NCBI GenBank assembly: GCA_024687125.1
Contig: JAILFA010000045.1
Location: 1-64,000, forward strand
Length of the DNA: 64,000 bases
Direction: 5' to 3'
DNA from: Lachnospiraceae bacterium
Lineage (GTDB): Bacteria > Bacillota > Clostridia > Lachnospirales > Lachnospiraceae
In this document: in pieces, positions 32,853 to 42,264 of the stretch
Numbering within the stretch: the first letter of the stretch is position 1
Layout of the letters: the number at the start of each line of letters is the position of its first letter
Position numbers and translations under genes: made by a program
The notes under the pieces: model-generated
The model's database searches: none
What the model saw: only the letters and a program-made list of their open reading frames with translations
What the model was told of the DNA's origin: nothing

Positions 32853-34967
32853 CTACTTTTCATAGCTCACGGTTTCAATGGCGATCTCACCCGCCGTACA
32901 CAGCACGTCCGGCCCTGGGAAGATATCCGCGTCCCTGACCAGCGCCAGACTGCTGTCATCGGGCATGACGGAAAGCTCGTAGACGAACGCGACGCAGGGC
33001 AGTGCCTCCAGCATGGAAAAGATCTGCCGGAAATGCAGCGGTTCACCGAAGCTGCGTTCGGAATGCACATAATCAAAGGTGTCCCGCAGGGTCTTTTCGA
33101 TGACCTCCCCGGGGTTATCGTAGTGCCGTTTGACATATACCGTTCCGCGGACATGGATCCTGGCGTACCGGGGCGTGAGAACCTCGACCCTGGTGGAGAC
33201 AAGGCGTCTCTCCTCGAGCCTGCGCAGGATCTCCCGCCGATAGATCTCCGACAGAACGGGATATTCCTCGCCCGTCCCCGGGAGCACCGCGATGCGCACG
33301 AGATTCTCCACCTCGTCGATGACCGCGTGTGCCTTGCTGATGCACAGTCCCGGCGTTTCCATCACCAGACGCTCATAGTCCCTGGCGGTGACCGCCGTAT
33401 ACGGGGTGTCGATATCCTGCCTGAGACGCACGCCGACCTGCGCCAGCGTCTCGCGAAAGCTTCCGCCGGTGCCGGGCCCGGGATTGAAGAACCGCTTCAC
33501 CGGCAGGGGATGCTGCGGCTTAAAGGTTCCCATGGCGCGTACATTGCCTTTTTCCCCCTCCGTTACGGCGATCGAACCGATGAACAGTTCCGCGCCGATG
33601 AAATCGCCGGCCTCCTCGATCAGGATCCTGCCGTCGTTTTCCAGGAGATGATAGTACAGGTTGTTTTCGCCCTTCTTCTCCGGGCGCACGAAATCATAGA
33701 GATAATCGCCGTTCTCGTCCTCGCGTCTCGCAATCAGGCAGAATGACTCCGCCACCACATGCTTCATCGGAAGCTCAAACTCCTGGTCATCATAGCCCAT
33801 CACCTTGCCGACCTGATACTGCCGCATGACCTCTTCACTGTACAGCACGACGCGCACCGGATCCTTGAGTCTGCCGTCGGGCTTGGGCGTATCCTTCATC
33901 ATGCCGAACTGCAGTGTAAAGCTGCGCTGTCTGCCCGTCTCATCCGGCTGCCCCATGGTATACTTGCAGCACCTGTAGGAATCGTCGCCGGAATAGGACA
34001 GCATATATCTGCGGTAGGAGGAACCCTTTTCCTCCTTGGCAAAGACCAGGATCTGCTCGTCCGCCGCGAGCGGATGCCGCACGACCACGCGGTCCGACTT
34101 GTTCACCGTGATGCAGGCCGCGCGCGTATCCCGCTGCCAGACCTCAAACAGAAAGCTCTCGATCGCTATGATCCGCGGCGGGATATCATAGGCAGCCCGC
34201 TTTAAGACCGCACGGATGCAGTATCCCTCCACCGGTGCCTGATCATAGACCTGTGCCTCTTCATCGGGCATACGGAGCCGGATCTCGCCGCCGGAGAGGA
34301 AGCACCCCGTGTAATCCCTGGTCTTCATCTCCGTAAAGCCGCCCGCCGTATAGCACTCCCAGGTGACCGCCGCAAAGACATTTTCTGCGCGGTCCTCGAC
34401 CGGGTTGCGGCGCCCGTCTCCCTCCATCGTCATGTAAAAGATCAGTTCCCTGCCGGGCTCCGGCAGATGATCGGCGATGAAATACATCGCGTTGCCCTCG
34501 CAGGGCTTGTCGCCGAACACGGGAGCCGCCACCGGGACCTCGCGGTCAGTCAGGAACGAAACATCGCGCCATTCCTCGCCGGCCTGGGTAAAGACCCCCC
34601 GCATCACTCCGTTCAGTTCGATCGCCCGGTTGGTCTCATAGACCATCCCGCCGAGGAAGAAACGCGCATTCGCCGGCAGCTGGACCGGCTGCGTCAGGCC
34701 GAGCGCCTTGAGCAGCACGCGCGCGCACTTGCCCTTGGCCGGTGAGAATCCCGCCAGCGCGAGGAGTTTTCGCCGGGCGATGGCCGGCACGTTCATGATC
34801 GAATCCGCCTGCAGCGCCTCAAACGCCGTCAGGTTCTCGAGGATCGTGATGCCCGGGTCCGACGGGTTGAAGTTGGTCCATTCCGAGGAGTAGAGAGGGA
34901 TCTCCGCATAGACATCGGTCATGCGTTCCTCAAAGGTTTTAGCTCTTGCTTCCTCAATTCGCAGCAT
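32853..34967 (-). CDS. Baseplate-J-like wedge protein (Afp11/12-like, shorter)
   Basis: In this 704-aa protein the N-terminus has the hallmark PLYSSEWTNFNPSDPGITIL (about 25-44), seen in gp6/J-type wedge proteins. The middle is beta-rich and the last 200 residues match the ring-forming part (RQDIDTPYTAVTARDYERLV, then RIAVLPG, RYARIHVRGTVYV). In Afp-type particles two such proteins make the baseplate ring with the gp25-like wedge protein. It follows the 1050-aa partner by 13 bases and precedes the tail-I-like gene by 14. Confidence 0.88.
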   Translation of the reverse strand: MLRIEEARAKTFEERMTDVYAEIPLYSSEWTNFNPSDPGITILENLTAFEALQADSIMNVPAIARRKLLALAGFSPAKGKCARVLLKALGLTQPVQLPANARFFLGGMVYETNRAIELNGVMRGVFTQAGEEWRDVSFLTDREVPVAAPVFGDKPCEGNAMYFIADHLPEPGRELIFYMTMEGDGRRNPVEDRAENVFAAVTWECYTAGGFTEMKTRDYTGCFLSGGEIRLRMPDEEAQVYDQAPVEGYCIRAVLKRAAYDIPPRIIAIESFLFEVWQRDTRAACITVNKSDRVVVRHPLAADEQILVFAKEEKGSSYRRYMLSYSGDDSYRCCKYTMGQPDETGRQRSFTLQFGMMKDTPKPDGRLKDPVRVVLYSEEVMRQYQVGKVMGYDDQEFELPMKHVVAESFCLIARREDENGDYLYDFVRPEKKGENNLYYHLLENDGRILIEEAGDFIGAELFIGSIAVTEGEKGNVRAMGTFKPQHPLPVKRFFNPGPGTGGSFRETLAQVGVRLRQDIDTPYTAVTARDYERLVMETPGLCISKAHAVIDEVENLVRIAVLPGTGEEYPVLSEIYRREILRRLEERRLVSTRVEVLTPRYARIHVRGTVYVKRHYDNPGEVIEKTLRDTFDYVHSERSFGEPLHFRQIFSMLEALPCVAFVYELSVMPDDSSLALVRDADIFPGPDVLCTAGEIAIETVSYEK

Positions 34968-34980
34968 AGTCTTTTCCCTG

Positions 34981-37900
34981 TTATTCCTTTTCCCTGTTGT
35001 AAAGGATATGTACGTGGTGTTCCCCGCTCATGCATACCATGAACGGGCTCACGACCAGATCGTCATAGTCGATCTCATGCTCGCCCTCATTATCCGTATA
35101 CTTCGCAGTGATCGACGTCTTGCGGATCAGCGCCTGGTTCTTGAGCGTCGCGAGCTGCATCAGGATCTGCGCCCGCTTGGGCATCATACCGATCTCCCAG
35201 CCCTCGGCATCCTCCTCCGTGCCGCCGTTTACGGGATTCAGATACCTCCCCAGGGTGTCGCGGATCGTGTTCTGTACCTCGAAGCTGTCATCAACCTTCA
35301 TGACTTCCGTCCAGACACTCACGGAAACCGCCACAAAGACCGGTTCCACAATGTGCAGACGGTGCGGCGCGACTGTGATCTCGCACGCGGAGAGCAGATA
35401 CTCCTTGAGCTCTGCCTCGATCTTGTGGAAGGAGAAGGACCCTTCCGCGAAATCCTTCATCAGCAGGACAAAGGATAGCTCCGCCGGGTTTTCACGCCCG
35501 TCGATCGTTATCCCCGTGATGCCCCGCACCTTGTCGATCACACCGGAGTACCTCAGGATCGCCCGGCAGTAATCTCCCATGCTCACCATGCGGCCGCGTG
35601 AATGGATGCGGTCCGCGCCGCGCAGCAGCGCCTGACGGACACTTTCCATATTGCTGCCGCCGTAAGCCCTGACAGGGTTGGTGATCGAATCGATGAACAT
35701 GAAATCCTGTTCCGTCGACGTCACCGTACCCTCTTCGACATTGCCGGCCTCTCCGGCACAGGTCCTGAGCGTCACGCGGAACGCCGCATCGTCGGTCACA
35801 CGCGGGATATCGACATGGATACCGTCGCCGAAATAAATCTCGCCGGTCAGACGGTCGATGCGGTAGCACCTGCGGTCAAGCCACTCCCTGGCATCCGGGT
35901 TCTGCCGTTCGAGCCCGTCGGGCAGCTGCTCCACCTCGCGCCACAGGACAAAGCACGCGGTGATATTCCCGATCAGGTCGTAATCCACCCGAACCTCATC
36001 CGGATGCTCCGCCGCCAGCGTACGCATCTCCTCCCCGGAGAGGGAATCCCGCTCATTGACCCAGACCTGGGCATCCAGGATATTGCCGGCCCCCAGGAAA
36101 AAGTGCATCCCGGGTCCCACTTCGTCAATGTAGAAATCCTGTTCCTCCCCAGTCACGGCATTGGTGACCGTCATCGCGTTGATGCTGATCTGTTCGATGT
36201 GCGGAAGCGTGCGCTTCTGTTCCCTTTCCCACTCCGCTTCCTCACGGACGATGCGCAGCCAATATCTGCGCTTGCCCTCGAGCTTCATCGGTGCAAAATC
36301 AGCGGGCGGGATGAACTGGACGATGCCGGATCTCGAAAATGCGGCCGTGCCGTCGATCACGCGCATCTGCTTGAAGCCTCTGCGGGTACTGTATTCATAC
36401 CGGCACTTCAGGCCGCTCTGACCGGAGCTGTTACCGATCCTGAAGAGAATGCCCACGGGGCCGTTCTCGATCTTGCGGTCAAAGCCCAGATACAGCGCGT
36501 CATCCGCATATTCGAGCGGTGAAAATACGGCAAAGGGCTCTTTGCTGCGGCTCTTGCCGGTCAGATCAAAGATCTTTGTTCCGTTGACGCACTCGATATG
36601 CGCCGGACGGACCTCGTGCCTCCTGTAACTGTAGGAGATCTTCAGGCCCGTGATGATCGGGAAATGATGATTTGCCGGACGCATATAGCAGTTGTCCGAG
36701 CTGATGAGGCGCATCCTGAGGACCCTGCCGTGAAAAGCGCCGATCTCCGTCGGTGCCCAATCGGCAGGCGAGATGAACTTCATCGTATACTGCCCGGGAT
36801 TCTCTCCGGCCATCAGGGTCCGGTACTCGAGGTCACAGATGAGGCGCCGCCAGCCGATACCGTTGAAATACTCGATGGCGATCTCATCGACAAAGGAATC
36901 GGTGACGACCTCTTCGCGCACGACGCGTTCCTTTTTCTTGAAGACCTTGAGTTCTGCCTCCCTGGTCTCCTTACTGACACCGATCAGGTGCTCCTCAAAG
37001 GTGAGATGGAAATCAATGGTCACCTCGGAGCCCGGCTTGTCAAAGTACTCATTCTTGCCGATATAGCACTCCGTGTACAGGGAGAGCGTGTCGGTAAAGG
37101 GCTGGAACTCCGCGGGATCCCATTCACCGTTGCCGTCGCCGACGTAATCCGCAGGCTTCGCGCTCCCGCTGGAGGAAAGATGGATATCCTCGATCAGCGT
37201 CGCCTCCCGCTGCGGGCCGAGCGCCTCAAGGACCACCAGGCTCATCTGCCCGGACTCTTCCTCCTCACCGGTCTTGCGGCACTCATCATGCTTGACCAGC
37301 CGGACGGTCTGTCCGTCCTCGGCGATCGTGACGCTGTCAAACGGCCTGAGCCCCGATTTGCCCAGCCAGGAAAACGCGCACCTTCCCGCGGCGATCTTTT
37401 CGATCAGTTTTTCACCGCCGTCAAAGCGGATGTAGATCGCATCATTTTCTACATCAAAAACGAACGGGTGCTTCAGCAGGAGCGCGTTCCTCGCGATGCC
37501 GCCGCGCTCGCCGAACAGGATGAAGGGATGCAGGCTGACATCCTCTTCTTCGATGAACTCAGCCTCCGCTTCCTGTTCTGACGTCTCCCCGGCTTCACCC
37601 TCTTCCGCAAGATCCGCTCCGCGTCTGCCCTCCTCGACATAGTACCGCGGTTTGTCAAAATGCCCCGCAAGCGGGACAATCTCTCCCTCCTCGCGGTCCG
37701 TCAGAAAGACATCCGAGATCTGCGAAGCCGTGACATACAGACTCCGATCCGTCTCAAAGATAGGCGCCGGCTCCTCCGAGCCGCCGGCCTGTTCCGCGAT
37801 GAGATGCGTCCCCCTGGGGATCTCCGTGCCATCCACGCCGCTGTCCGCGAGATGGAAGACCACCACGGTACCGGCCGGTACTGCGCGCTCCAGCGTCAGA

Positions 37901-38133
37901 TCCAGGAGATTGACGAACTCCGTCTGATAGACATCGAGCACATGATTCACAGCGCGGATGTTTTCCTGCATCTGCCTGGCAAAGATCCGTCCGATCGTCG
38001 AACCGATATCCGGATCCTCCGTGTCAAAATGCCACTCAGGCGTATAGGACGCAGCCCCCTTGCGGATCAGCTGCTCGATATCCTCCGCTGTCCGATGGTC
38101 GATCTTATACTTCTTCAACGATTTCTGGTTCAT
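34981..38133 (-). CDS. Baseplate-J-like wedge protein (Afp11/12-like, large)
   Basis: In this 1050-aa protein SYTPEWHFDTEDPDIGSTIG near residue 30-49 marks the wedge N-terminus, as in its shorter neighbour. ERAVPAGTVVVFHLADS begins a beta-sandwich typical of these proteins. An acidic insert (AEEGEAGETSEQEAEAEFIE, near 178-197) looks lineage-specific. The C-terminal 250 residues include GEIYFGDGIHVDIPR and SMGDYCRAILRYSGVIDKVR, matching the J-type ring region. The start lies 29 bases inside the end of the gp25-like gene, with GAGGAAGAG upstream, so expression is coupled. Forms the baseplate wedge with the 704-aa protein. Confidence 0.88.
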   Translation of the reverse strand: MNQKSLKKYKIDHRTAEDIEQLIRKGAASYTPEWHFDTEDPDIGSTIGRIFARQMQENIRAVNHVLDVYQTEFVNLLDLTLERAVPAGTVVVFHLADSGVDGTEIPRGTHLIAEQAGGSEEPAPIFETDRSLYVTASQISDVFLTDREEGEIVPLAGHFDKPRYYVEEGRRGADLAEEGEAGETSEQEAEAEFIEEEDVSLHPFILFGERGGIARNALLLKHPFVFDVENDAIYIRFDGGEKLIEKIAAGRCAFSWLGKSGLRPFDSVTIAEDGQTVRLVKHDECRKTGEEEESGQMSLVVLEALGPQREATLIEDIHLSSSGSAKPADYVGDGNGEWDPAEFQPFTDTLSLYTECYIGKNEYFDKPGSEVTIDFHLTFEEHLIGVSKETREAELKVFKKKERVVREEVVTDSFVDEIAIEYFNGIGWRRLICDLEYRTLMAGENPGQYTMKFISPADWAPTEIGAFHGRVLRMRLISSDNCYMRPANHHFPIITGLKISYSYRRHEVRPAHIECVNGTKIFDLTGKSRSKEPFAVFSPLEYADDALYLGFDRKIENGPVGILFRIGNSSGQSGLKCRYEYSTRRGFKQMRVIDGTAAFSRSGIVQFIPPADFAPMKLEGKRRYWLRIVREEAEWEREQKRTLPHIEQISINAMTVTNAVTGEEQDFYIDEVGPGMHFFLGAGNILDAQVWVNERDSLSGEEMRTLAAEHPDEVRVDYDLIGNITACFVLWREVEQLPDGLERQNPDAREWLDRRCYRIDRLTGEIYFGDGIHVDIPRVTDDAAFRVTLRTCAGEAGNVEEGTVTSTEQDFMFIDSITNPVRAYGGSNMESVRQALLRGADRIHSRGRMVSMGDYCRAILRYSGVIDKVRGITGITIDGRENPAELSFVLLMKDFAEGSFSFHKIEAELKEYLLSACEITVAPHRLHIVEPVFVAVSVSVWTEVMKVDDSFEVQNTIRDTLGRYLNPVNGGTEEDAEGWEIGMMPKRAQILMQLATLKNQALIRKTSITAKYTDNEGEHEIDYDDLVVSPFMVCMSGEHHVHILYNREKE

Positions 38134-38554
38134 AGAATTCCGGCTCTTCCTCTTCTTCTTCCACGGCGGCGTTCAGATAAAACGGGAACACCAGGTTTTC
38201 TCTTGAATTCGTTGCACGCAGTGTATAGTCAATGGATATGATAAGAACACCCTCCTTCTGCGTCGGCTCGGCGTGCACTCTGACGCCTTCGATCCTGGGC
38301 TCCAGGCGGCGCAGCGTATCTGAGATATCGGATGCCATCATCGCGATCGCTCCGTGGCTCATATCCATAAATGTATAGGACAGGATCTCACTTCCGAAAT
38401 CCGGCCGCACAAATCGCTCTGACCGTTGTGTCATCAGGATCAGATAGATCGATTCCTTGACACTCTCCGACTCCGAAACGGTCATGAACCGTCCCGTGGC
38501 CGGATCGACCTGCGGAGGAAATTTTAGGCCTGTTCCCAGAAAACTGCCTGCCAT
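38105..38554 (-). CDS. gp25-like baseplate wedge protein (Afp9-like)
   Basis: In this 149-aa protein the stretch SVKESIYLILMTQRSERFVR and then PDFGSEILSYTFM is the classic gp25/TssE pattern (the RxxxPxFG-like triad region), linking sheath ends to the wedge. The fold continues to about residue 125. The last 20 residues are a very acidic tail (EEEEEEPEFYEPEIVEE) that overlaps the start of the next gene by 29 bases. It lies 12 bases after the gp5-like spike gene. Function as a sheath-baseplate connector is well established for the family. Confidence 0.92.
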   Translation of the reverse strand: MAGSFLGTGLKFPPQVDPATGRFMTVSESESVKESIYLILMTQRSERFVRPDFGSEILSYTFMDMSHGAIAMMASDISDTLRRLEPRIEGVRVHAEPTQKEGVLIISIDYTLRATNSRENLVFPFYLNAAVEEEEEEPEFYEPEIVEEV

Positions 38555-38566
38555 AGCTCTGCTCCT

Positions 38567-39388
38567 TTATCCTAACTTCACCGGTGTCCCGCTCACAGTG
38601 ATCGGGCCGCTGGATTCTACCTTCATCATGGAATTCCCGGAAACCTGCATATTGGCGCCCTGCAGCTTGAGCTGTCCGTTTGCCGTCATCTCCGCGGAAT
38701 CGTTGGCCTTGAAGTTGATCTTGTTGGCGGAGATCTCCACCGTGCCGTTGCTGCCGTTAAAGGTCATCGTGATGTTGTCGCCGACCTTGATCGTGAGCTT
38801 TTTCTCGGTCTTGATCTCGATGTTGCCCTTGCCGCTCTCCGTCTGTATCGCGATCTTGTTGTTGCCGTCCTTGTCGGAGATCAGGATCATGTGCTTTTCA
38901 TTGTCCATCTCTATGCGATGCTCGAGCTTGGCGGTGTCGATCTTGATCTTGTCCTTGCCGCCCTCCTCGTCATCCGCGTTATCCTCAAAGAAGATGGTGC
39001 TGCCGTGCTTGGTGACGATACGCTTGATCTGGTTCTTTTCATCGACGGACTTCTTGAGGAACTGATCGTTGAGCTTGGGGATGCAGCCGATGATGTAGGG
39101 CCGCTCGATATTTCCCTGCTCAAAAGCGACCAGTACCTCATCTCCGACCTCCGGCAGGAAGTAGTGTCCCCACTTGGAGCCGCTGGAGGGCATCGCGACA
39201 CGCGCCCAAAGCAGCTCGTTGGCATCCTTGTCCCGGGAGATGATCTGCACGCAGACGCGTCCGGGCATATCCTTGTCATAATTTTTCGTCACAGTGCCGA
39301 CGACGATCCCCAGGATCCGGTTGTCCCCCGTATCCGTTTTCTGCATCTGTTTGGACGCGATCTCATCGACGATATCAAAAAGAGCCAT
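38567..39388 (-). CDS. gp5/VgrG-like central spike protein
   Basis: This 273-aa protein has an N-terminal OB-fold about residues 23-100 (GIVVGTVTKNYDKDMPGRVC, then ARVAMPSSGSKWGHYFLPEV, VLVAFEQGNIERPYIIG) and a C-terminal beta-helix built of short strands (KIKIDTAKLEHRIEMDNEKH; ETESGKGNIEIKTEKK in outline; GTVEISANKINFKAND), the trimeric needle of T4 gp5 and VgrG. No lysozyme domain is present. It is separate from its hub (39408-40553), whereas VgrG fuses the two. The needle tip would be capped by the DUF4280 protein at 50215-50604. Confidence 0.9.
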   Translation of the reverse strand: MALFDIVDEIASKQMQKTDTGDNRILGIVVGTVTKNYDKDMPGRVCVQIISRDKDANELLWARVAMPSSGSKWGHYFLPEVGDEVLVAFEQGNIERPYIIGCIPKLNDQFLKKSVDEKNQIKRIVTKHGSTIFFEDNADDEEGGKDKIKIDTAKLEHRIEMDNEKHMILISDKDGNNKIAIQTESGKGNIEIKTEKKLTIKVGDNITMTFNGSNGTVEISANKINFKANDSAEMTANGQLKLQGANMQVSGNSMMKVESSGPITVSGTPVKLG

Positions 39389-39407
39389 TCGCTTTGTCTC
39401 CGCTTTT

Positions 39408-40553
39408 CTACACCTGTGTCGACGCCTTGCCGGTCACATGTGTCTCAAACAGTTTGTTCGCTTCCATGCTGTGGTGCACGCTGTAAATATAAAATTTATT
39501 CTTCACCGGAGTCCCGAAACCGGTGACCTCGATAAACTTCCCGGGTGTCAGCTCGGGCAGTCCGATGAAATCCGCTTCCAGTGTACCGAGACGGTAGCTC
39601 ATATCCTCCAGCAGGTAACGCGCGCGGTTTTCCGCTTCGATCTGGGAACTCGCCGTCGGATCGATATAGACGCGCGTCTGTTTATCCACGAGCTGCTTGG
39701 CAATGCTTCCCTGGGACAACTTGCCCTTGTTCTTGATCGCGTATTTGACGATCTGCCCTTTGCCGGGATCCGTGTTGCGCACCTCGATCTTGCCGGCCAG
39801 TCCCGTCATGTTGTAGCCGATCTCAAAGGCCATGAGTCCGGTTTCCGGGCCGACGTTCATCAGTGTCTGCGTATCACACTTGGCCTGCCGGAAATGAATG
39901 GTGTCACCGGCCTGGAAGAATTCATAATTGTATTTCTTGGCTGCCTTGACCACAAATTCGTAGTCGCTCTCACAGACCATTTCGATCGTCTTGTCCGTCG
40001 TCTCCTTCTTGCCGCCCTGTTTGGGCTTATCCGGGGTATCGGCGATCGTGATGTTGTTGAATACGCCGGTATCGCCCTTGAGTTTCTGATAAAAGGCCTG
40101 CTCCAGGATCTCCTTGACCGCTTCGGAGTAGCATTCGGCTTTGATCTGCTTGGCGTAGTTGTTGGCCATCATGATGCCCTTGAAATCCATGGCATGCACC
40201 TCAACGCCCGGAGCCTCGCCTCTGCGGAAGACAAAATTCACCTCACTGATAAACCCGCGGAACACCTCGCGCACATTGGGCCCGTAGCCGATGGAGATCG
40301 AAACCGCCGAGCCGATCGTGATATAGGGCTTGAGTTCCTTGAACATATACTCGCGTTTGAGTTCGTTGTAGCTGTTGTAGATGACGAACTCCGCGACAGA
40401 TGCCTCAAAGCCGCAGGTCAGATCGATCTGAATGTTCGATATGGAAAACTGCTGCTTCTTGTCCGTGGCGACATTCTTGCCGGCCACCAGTACCTGCACG
40501 CGAGGGGATTGAAAACCCTCATAATCTTCTTTCAGCTTTTCGTATTCAAACAT
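39408..40553 (-). CDS. gp27/gpD-like baseplate hub protein
   Basis: This 381-aa protein matches the phage late-control-D/gp27 pattern: SPRVQVLVAGKNV near the N-terminus, PYITIGSAVSISIGYGPNVR, VFRGFISEV, then YAKQIKAECYSEAVKEILEQ, and a C-terminal LPELTPGKFIEVTGFG followed by FYIYSVHHSMEAN. Three copies form the hub at the base of the tube, adapting the tube to the spike. It is followed 19 bases later by the gp5-like spike gene, as expected for the split arrangement. Confidence 0.9.
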   Translation of the reverse strand: MFEYEKLKEDYEGFQSPRVQVLVAGKNVATDKKQQFSISNIQIDLTCGFEASVAEFVIYNSYNELKREYMFKELKPYITIGSAVSISIGYGPNVREVFRGFISEVNFVFRRGEAPGVEVHAMDFKGIMMANNYAKQIKAECYSEAVKEILEQAFYQKLKGDTGVFNNITIADTPDKPKQGGKKETTDKTIEMVCESDYEFVVKAAKKYNYEFFQAGDTIHFRQAKCDTQTLMNVGPETGLMAFEIGYNMTGLAGKIEVRNTDPGKGQIVKYAIKNKGKLSQGSIAKQLVDKQTRVYIDPTASSQIEAENRARYLLEDMSYRLGTLEADFIGLPELTPGKFIEVTGFGTPVKNKFYIYSVHHSMEANKLFETHVTGKASTQV

Positions 40554-40561
40554 AAGGTATC

Positions 40562-41404
40562 CTATCCCAGATTCAGCCAGTTGCCTGCCGTCTGCGTACC
40601 GCGGACAGTATCAAACGAATCTCCGCCAAAGGCCTTCTCATAAGCATCTTCCCAGGGACCGAGCGACCCCGGCTCCAGGTTGTCCTGCACACACAGAAGC
40701 GACAGGTTCATGGAGGCCCGGATCGCCTGTCCCTCAATGTCAAACATCGTATACTGCGCCGAGACGCTGTTCAGGACACCCGCGTACGCGAGTGCTCCCC
40801 AGGTAAAAGTGATCGTCCGGGTATAGGGACTGCGGAGCGCCGCGACGAAGCCCTCTACTGTCTGCTGCACCGTTGCCATCTTCTGACCGTTCGCCGTCAT
40901 GACACCCTTGGCGATATTCGTCCCCAGCGCGGTCGGCGACATGTTGAGCTTATCCTCCATGAAGGCGCTGTACGGATCGACCTGATCAAAGATCAGCTGC
41001 ACGCTGACTGTGATCCTGACGCTCTGCTCGGTGGGTGACACCGTCTTTCCATTCTCATCATAGGCCAGGATCGGCACAAAGCCGGGGCCTCTGGCACGGA
41101 GAGTGAGGCTCGACGGATTGAACTGCACGATATAGGTCTTCTTCGAGGCGCCGCGGATGTAGTTGCCGTTAGCCATCGTTGTCTTGGCCACCTGCCCCAG
41201 ACTTCCGAGAAGGCCTGTCTGACCGGCCTTGGCCAGTGCAGTGTCATTCAGATTCAGGGTCGGAACCGCGGACAGCGTCTTGCCGCCGACGACTTTGACC
41301 GGCGGCTGCCGTTTCGTATCACGGCCGCGGGCGTCGATGATCTCGATCCTGGCTTTTTCGATATTGCCGATTATGTTTTGAAAGGTATTCGGACTGTCTG
41401 CCAT
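40562..41404 (-). CDS. Afp7-like tube-base protein without LysM, copy 2
   Basis: In this 280-aa protein YIVQFNPSSLTL (near 91-102), VQLIFDQVDPYSAFM, and FTWGALAYAGVLNSVSAQYT followed by MFDIEGQAIRASMNLSLL match the CIS tube-base domain (Afp7/PVC7 N-terminal part). Known members usually end in a LysM segment related to gp53; this one stops at a short GNWLNLG tail after the domain, so LysM is absent. A paralogue lies immediately upstream (20 bases). The two probably form successive or mixed layers between hub and tube. Confidence 0.85.
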   Translation of the reverse strand: MADSPNTFQNIIGNIEKARIEIIDARGRDTKRQPPVKVVGGKTLSAVPTLNLNDTALAKAGQTGLLGSLGQVAKTTMANGNYIRGASKKTYIVQFNPSSLTLRARGPGFVPILAYDENGKTVSPTEQSVRITVSVQLIFDQVDPYSAFMEDKLNMSPTALGTNIAKGVMTANGQKMATVQQTVEGFVAALRSPYTRTITFTWGALAYAGVLNSVSAQYTMFDIEGQAIRASMNLSLLCVQDNLEPGSLGPWEDAYEKAFGGDSFDTVRGTQTAGNWLNLG

Positions 41405-41423
41405 ATCGTCAGTAAACCCTCTG

Positions 41424-42263
41424 TCAGATGCTCAGATTGAGCAGCGCATTGTTCGTGTTCTGCATGAGACTGCTCGCGCCGCCCGATAGTTTATCTCCTG
41501 ATTCATCACCAAACGCACGGGTAAAGGCGGTATCCCAGTAGCCTCCCTTGTCCGAAGACTCTCCGTCCTTGCCCTGCTGGATCGTGATCTCCACCTCAGC
41601 CCTGACCGGATTGCCGCGCTTGTTGAACATGGTATAGTTTGCATTGACCTGAAACAGCTGGCCACGGAAGATCATATCCGACCAGGCAAAGATCACATCT
41701 CTCGTGATCGGGGAAATGAGACACGCGATCAAACCTTCAACCTCTTTCTGTACCGTATATTCCGTACGTTTGATATCTTTTTTCTTGGCCACGGCATTCG
41801 CAATGCCGGCGACCGAGAGCGGGGCTGAGTCGAGCATGAACGCATCCGCGACATCCATATCATCAAAGATCAGCTTCATGCCCAGGGTCGTCGTCGTCGG
41901 TGCGTTGATCTGCGTGATCTGGTTGTTCACGATGTTCGAAGCATCTCTGTTGTCTTTTTCCTGCAGACCGGACTGCGTCTCAATATAGATGCTCGACGGA
42001 TTGTACTGCACCCGCATGGCGCAGTATCCGTTGGAACTTGCCAGATTGGTATACGACCCGAAATCCAGCGTCCCCGCGTGTCCTCCCAGCGCGCCCTTGG
42101 TCAGATTGCGCAGACTCTTCTCAAGAGCCTTTGCTTTCTTGTCCGCTTCCGCAGGAGTTCCGGCGGTATTTTTGAAGGTATCATAATCCCGCACGAACAG
42201 GACTGCCTTGGAAACACTTCCCGTCAGTGAACTGAGCAGATTGTTTGCAAGTGCGGTTGCCAT
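41424..42263 (-). CDS. Afp7-like tube-base protein without LysM, copy 1
   Basis: This 279-aa protein has the same domain as its downstream neighbour: MRVQYNPSSIYIETQSG, MKLIFDDMDVADAFML, then VIFAWSDMIFRGQLFQVNAN, YTMFNKRGNPVRAEVEI. Identity between the two is low but the order of motifs and length are the same, so this is an old duplication. It also lacks a LysM tail and ends with a Ser/Asn-rich stretch. The start is one base after the stop of the 816-aa coiled-coil gene. Confidence 0.85.
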   Translation of the reverse strand: MATALANNLLSSLTGSVSKAVLFVRDYDTFKNTAGTPAEADKKAKALEKSLRNLTKGALGGHAGTLDFGSYTNLASSNGYCAMRVQYNPSSIYIETQSGLQEKDNRDASNIVNNQITQINAPTTTTLGMKLIFDDMDVADAFMLDSAPLSVAGIANAVAKKKDIKRTEYTVQKEVEGLIACLISPITRDVIFAWSDMIFRGQLFQVNANYTMFNKRGNPVRAEVEITIQQGKDGESSDKGGYWDTAFTRAFGDESGDKLSGGASSLMQNTNNALLNLSI

Positions 42264-42264
42264 A

